Origin: Blastomonas aquatica
GTDB lineage: Bacteria > Pseudomonadota > Alphaproteobacteria > Sphingomonadales > Sphingomonadaceae
Assembly: GCF_014639875.1 (NCBI RefSeq)
Contig: NZ_BMGD01000004.1
Span: 248,001-312,000 of the forward strand
Direction: 5' to 3'
Length of the DNA: 64,000 nucleotides
The translations under genes and the position numbers were made by a program. Below are positions 62,002 to 64,000 of this stretch, piece by piece (position 1 is the first letter of the stretch; every line of letters begins with the position of its first letter). The notes below the pieces were generated by a model. It searched no databases and was not told the origin of the DNA. It worked only from the letters and a program-made list of their open reading frames with translations.

Positions 62002-63756
62002 TTGATCAAGAAATCATTCCTGATCGCCACTGCGGCGTTAGCGACAGTTAGCCAGCCTGCGCTGGCCGAAACCTCATCATACAGCTATTTCTCGAGCCGG
62101 GTTGCCAGGACCGATGTCCCAGATCAGCTCTCGTCGGCTGACCGACAGTATTACACCGAAGTGTTCAGCGCGATCCGTGGCCAGAACTGGGCGCGCGCCA
62201 GCGAGCTGTTGGACAGCCGCGACAAAGGCCTGCTCCATGATATCGCCCGCGCCGAGTTGTTTCTTGCCGCCAATTCACCTCGTGTCGAAATGGGCCCCCT
62301 GCTCAGCCTGCTGAACAGCGCGCCCGAACTGCCGCACGCCGAACGCCTGGCCGGGCTTGCCACCAAGCGTGGCGCGACGATCCTTCCCGATCGGCCGATG
62401 ACCGTCCGGATGGCGAGCTTTGCGGGGGTAACCCGGCGGGGCAAGCCGCGCAGCGTGTCCGATGGCACCGTGCCCCCCGCGCTTGCCGCGACGATCCAGG
62501 AGCGGATCGTTGCCGATGATCCAGTGGGCGCCGCCACTGCGCTGAACGATTATACCGACCCGTTAAGCGTCCATGCCCGCACCGAACTCCAGCAGCGTGT
62601 GGCGTGGTCGTATTACATCGAAAATCGCGATGAAGAGGCGCTGGCGCTGGCACAGGCCGCTGCCAGCGGTGCCGGCGACTGGGTGGGCGAGGCCCATTGG
62701 ACTGCGGGACTGGCTGGCTGGCGGCTGGGCAATTGTCCAGCCGCGTTGCAGGGTTTTGAAGGCGCTGCAGCCAGTGCGTGGAACGAGGAACTGCGCGCGG
62801 CGGGATATTATTGGGCCTCTCGCGCCGCGACCCGCTGCCGCCGGCCCGATCTGGTCCAAGCCAATTTGCGCGCTGCCAGCCAGTATGGCGAGACGCTGTA
62901 TGGCGTGCTTGCGGGCGAACAACTTGGCATGAGTGCACGGGCTGTCCATGCGCCCGATTTCACCGATACCGACTGGAAGCGGCTCAAGGATCGCCAGAAT
63001 GTCCGCCGCGCGATCGCGCTCGGCCAGATCGGCGAATCGACATTGGCCGATCAGGTGCTTCGCCACGAAGCCCAGATTGCAGGCGACAGCGCGCATGAAC
63101 CGCTGCTGCGGCTGGCGCGGGATCTTTCGATGCCGCAGACCCAGATGTGGCTGGCGCACAACGGACCGCAAGGCAGCCGTCCAGACAGCTTTGCGCGCTT
63201 CCCCTCACCGCGCTGGGTTCCGCTCGATGGCTGGCGGGTCGATCCGGCGCTGGTCTATGCGCACACCCTGCAGGAATCGAACTTCCGCAGCGATGCGCGC
63301 AGCCCCGCCGATGCCCGCGGGCTGATGCAGGTTCGCCCCGGTACCGCGCAGGATATGGCGCGCGCTCGTGGCCAGGCACTCGATGCCAGCGCGCTCTATC
63401 AACCCACGATCAACCTCGAATATGGCCAGCGTTACCTCGAGTTCCTCCGCGACCGGCCCGAAACGCAGGGGCTGCTTCCCAAGATCATCGCCGCTTACAA
63501 CGCCGGGCCGCTGCCGGTCAGCCGCTGGAACTCAAAGGTCAAGGATGGCGGCGATCCGCTGCTGTTCATCGAATCGATCCCTTATTGGGAAACCCGCGCC
63601 TATGTCGGGATCATCCTGCGCAACTACTGGATGTACGAAAAACAGGCAGGCGTGCCCTCCAAAAGTGCGCAAGGGCTGGCACAGGGAATGTGGCCGCGTT
63701 TCCCGAATGCGAGTGGAATCGAGCTCGTGCGGGTCGGCACGACCTACAACAATTAG
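62002..63756 (+). CDS. Soluble lytic murein transglycosylase (Slt-type)
   Basis: Cleaves peptidoglycan glycan strands in the periplasm, forming 1,6-anhydro ends. About 584 residues from a TTG at 62002, after GGAG; the signal peptide is KKSFLIATAALATVSQPALA. A long alpha-helical superhelical region (residues about 30-400) is followed by the SLT domain with catalytic glutamate in TLQESNFRSDARSP, then GLMQVRPGTAQDMA, NLEYGQRYLE and IAAYNAGPLPVSRW. The usual Slt70 layout is complete. Confidence 0.94.
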   Translation: MIKKSFLIATAALATVSQPALAETSSYSYFSSRVARTDVPDQLSSADRQYYTEVFSAIRGQNWARASELLDSRDKGLLHDIARAELFLAANSPRVEMGPLLSLLNSAPELPHAERLAGLATKRGATILPDRPMTVRMASFAGVTRRGKPRSVSDGTVPPALAATIQERIVADDPVGAATALNDYTDPLSVHARTELQQRVAWSYYIENRDEEALALAQAAASGAGDWVGEAHWTAGLAGWRLGNCPAALQGFEGAAASAWNEELRAAGYYWASRAATRCRRPDLVQANLRAASQYGETLYGVLAGEQLGMSARAVHAPDFTDTDWKRLKDRQNVRRAIALGQIGESTLADQVLRHEAQIAGDSAHEPLLRLARDLSMPQTQMWLAHNGPQGSRPDSFARFPSPRWVPLDGWRVDPALVYAHTLQESNFRSDARSPADARGLMQVRPGTAQDMARARGQALDASALYQPTINLEYGQRYLEFLRDRPETQGLLPKIIAAYNAGPLPVSRWNSKVKDGGDPLLFIESIPYWETRAYVGIILRNYWMYEKQAGVPSKSAQGLAQGMWPRFPNASGIELVRVGTTYNN

Positions 63757-63765
63757 AACCTGATC

Positions 63766-64000
63766 ATGCCAATCGATGAAACCCGGGCGTTCAAACCCAT
63801 CAACATCGCGCTGTTGACGATATCGGACACGCGCACTGCCGCCGATGATACGTCCGGCGATCTTCTCGCCGGTCTGATCAAGGCCAAGGGTCACAGGCTG
63901 ATCACTCGCGCGATCGAGCGTGATGATGTCGGCGCGCTGGTTAGCCGGCTCAACAACTGGATCGATGATACGCAGATCGACGCGATCATCTCCACCGGCG
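63766..64000 (+). CDS. moaB: Molybdenum cofactor biosynthesis protein MoaB (partial, 5' end)
   Basis: The first 78 residues, starting with ATG at 63766. NIALLTISDTRTAADDTSGDLLAG and the end TQIDAIISTG are typical of MoaB/MogA proteins, which adenylate molybdopterin. The gene lies 9 bp after the transglycosylase stop, so may share its transcript. The window ends before the active-site region. Confidence 0.9.
   Translation, partial: MPIDETRAFKPINIALLTISDTRTAADDTSGDLLAGLIKAKGHRLITRAIERDDVGALVSRLNNWIDDTQIDAIISTG

Noticed and set aside
1-64000. tRNA, rRNA, tmRNA or prophage genes
   Set aside because: None seen on reading both strands; all large open regions are explained by ordinary chromosomal genes.

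Overview
The window is a gene-dense, GC-rich chromosomal segment of an alphaproteobacterium, most likely a member of the Sphingomonadales. The evidence is a PhaR/PhaA polyhydroxyalkanoate region, 5-aminolevulinate synthase (HemA), the lepB-rnc-era block, an ECF sigma factor with a RskA-like anti-sigma factor, a homospermidine-type polyamine route and several families of dispersed palindromic repeats. I see no rRNA, tRNA, CRISPR array, insertion sequence or prophage. About 53 protein genes are supported; two are cut by the window edges (pyruvate dehydrogenase E2 at the left, moaB at the right).

Layout. 1-8.8 kb: PDH E2, a universal stress protein, rnr and proS, then phaR divergent from a PhaC-like hydrolase followed by phaA. 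8.9-22.5 kb: a long minus-strand run holding a propionate/methylmalonyl-CoA pathway (pccB, a small unknown gene, epimerase, enoyl-CoA hydratase, methylmalonyl-CoA mutase, biotin synthase, an esterase, pccA), then an MHS transporter and alanine racemase. It is headed by a divergent RamB/PrpR-type regulator with TTTGCAAA-type operator repeats in the shared promoter. 22.5-29.6 kb: glutathione reductase, pgi, lepB-rnc-era and a compositionally atypical HEPN-domain gene. 29.9-36.9 kb: topA, dprA, plsY, murI, hemA. 36.9-42.7 kb: a cytochrome b561-YceI fusion, a DNA-repair pair (MBL-fold exonuclease plus ATP-dependent ligase) and betaine-lipid genes btaA/btaB with a Pho-box-like site. 42.9-47.2 kb: fasciclin protein, chemoreceptor, small secreted protein, anti-sigma factor, ECF sigma factor. 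47.2-53 kb: a threonine dehydratase-like enzyme, the polyamine set (carboxynorspermidine dehydrogenase, decarboxylase, ornithine decarboxylase) and two MAPEG paralogues. 53-64 kb: RNA m5U methyltransferase, Nnr, lipoprotein, ilvD, an N-formylglutamate amidohydrolase-like gene, ispE, ETF-QO, a degenerate uracil-DNA-glycosylase-like protein, a lytic transglycosylase and moaB.

How the parts work together. Propionyl-CoA is carboxylated by PccAB, which needs biotin (BioB is in the same run). It is epimerised and isomerised to succinyl-CoA, and the local regulator plus its operator suggest acyl-CoA-responsive control. btaA/btaB imply replacement of phospholipids by DGTS-type lipids when phosphate is short. 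The sigma/anti-sigma/fasciclin grouping resembles the SigK-RskA-MPT70/83 arrangement of mycobacteria, and the fasciclin gene carries promoter-like hexamer pairs. Many genes overlap by 4-22 bp and use GTG or TTG starts, so translational coupling is common.

The most unusual features are non-coding: GAAA-loop palindromes at three convergent gene ends with compensatory stem changes; a repeat-derived stretch inside the ispE reading frame; a repeat hairpin that buries the ribosome binding site of nspC; and the operator and promoter motifs above. All functional statements come from reading the translated sequence and known family motifs; no database search was run.
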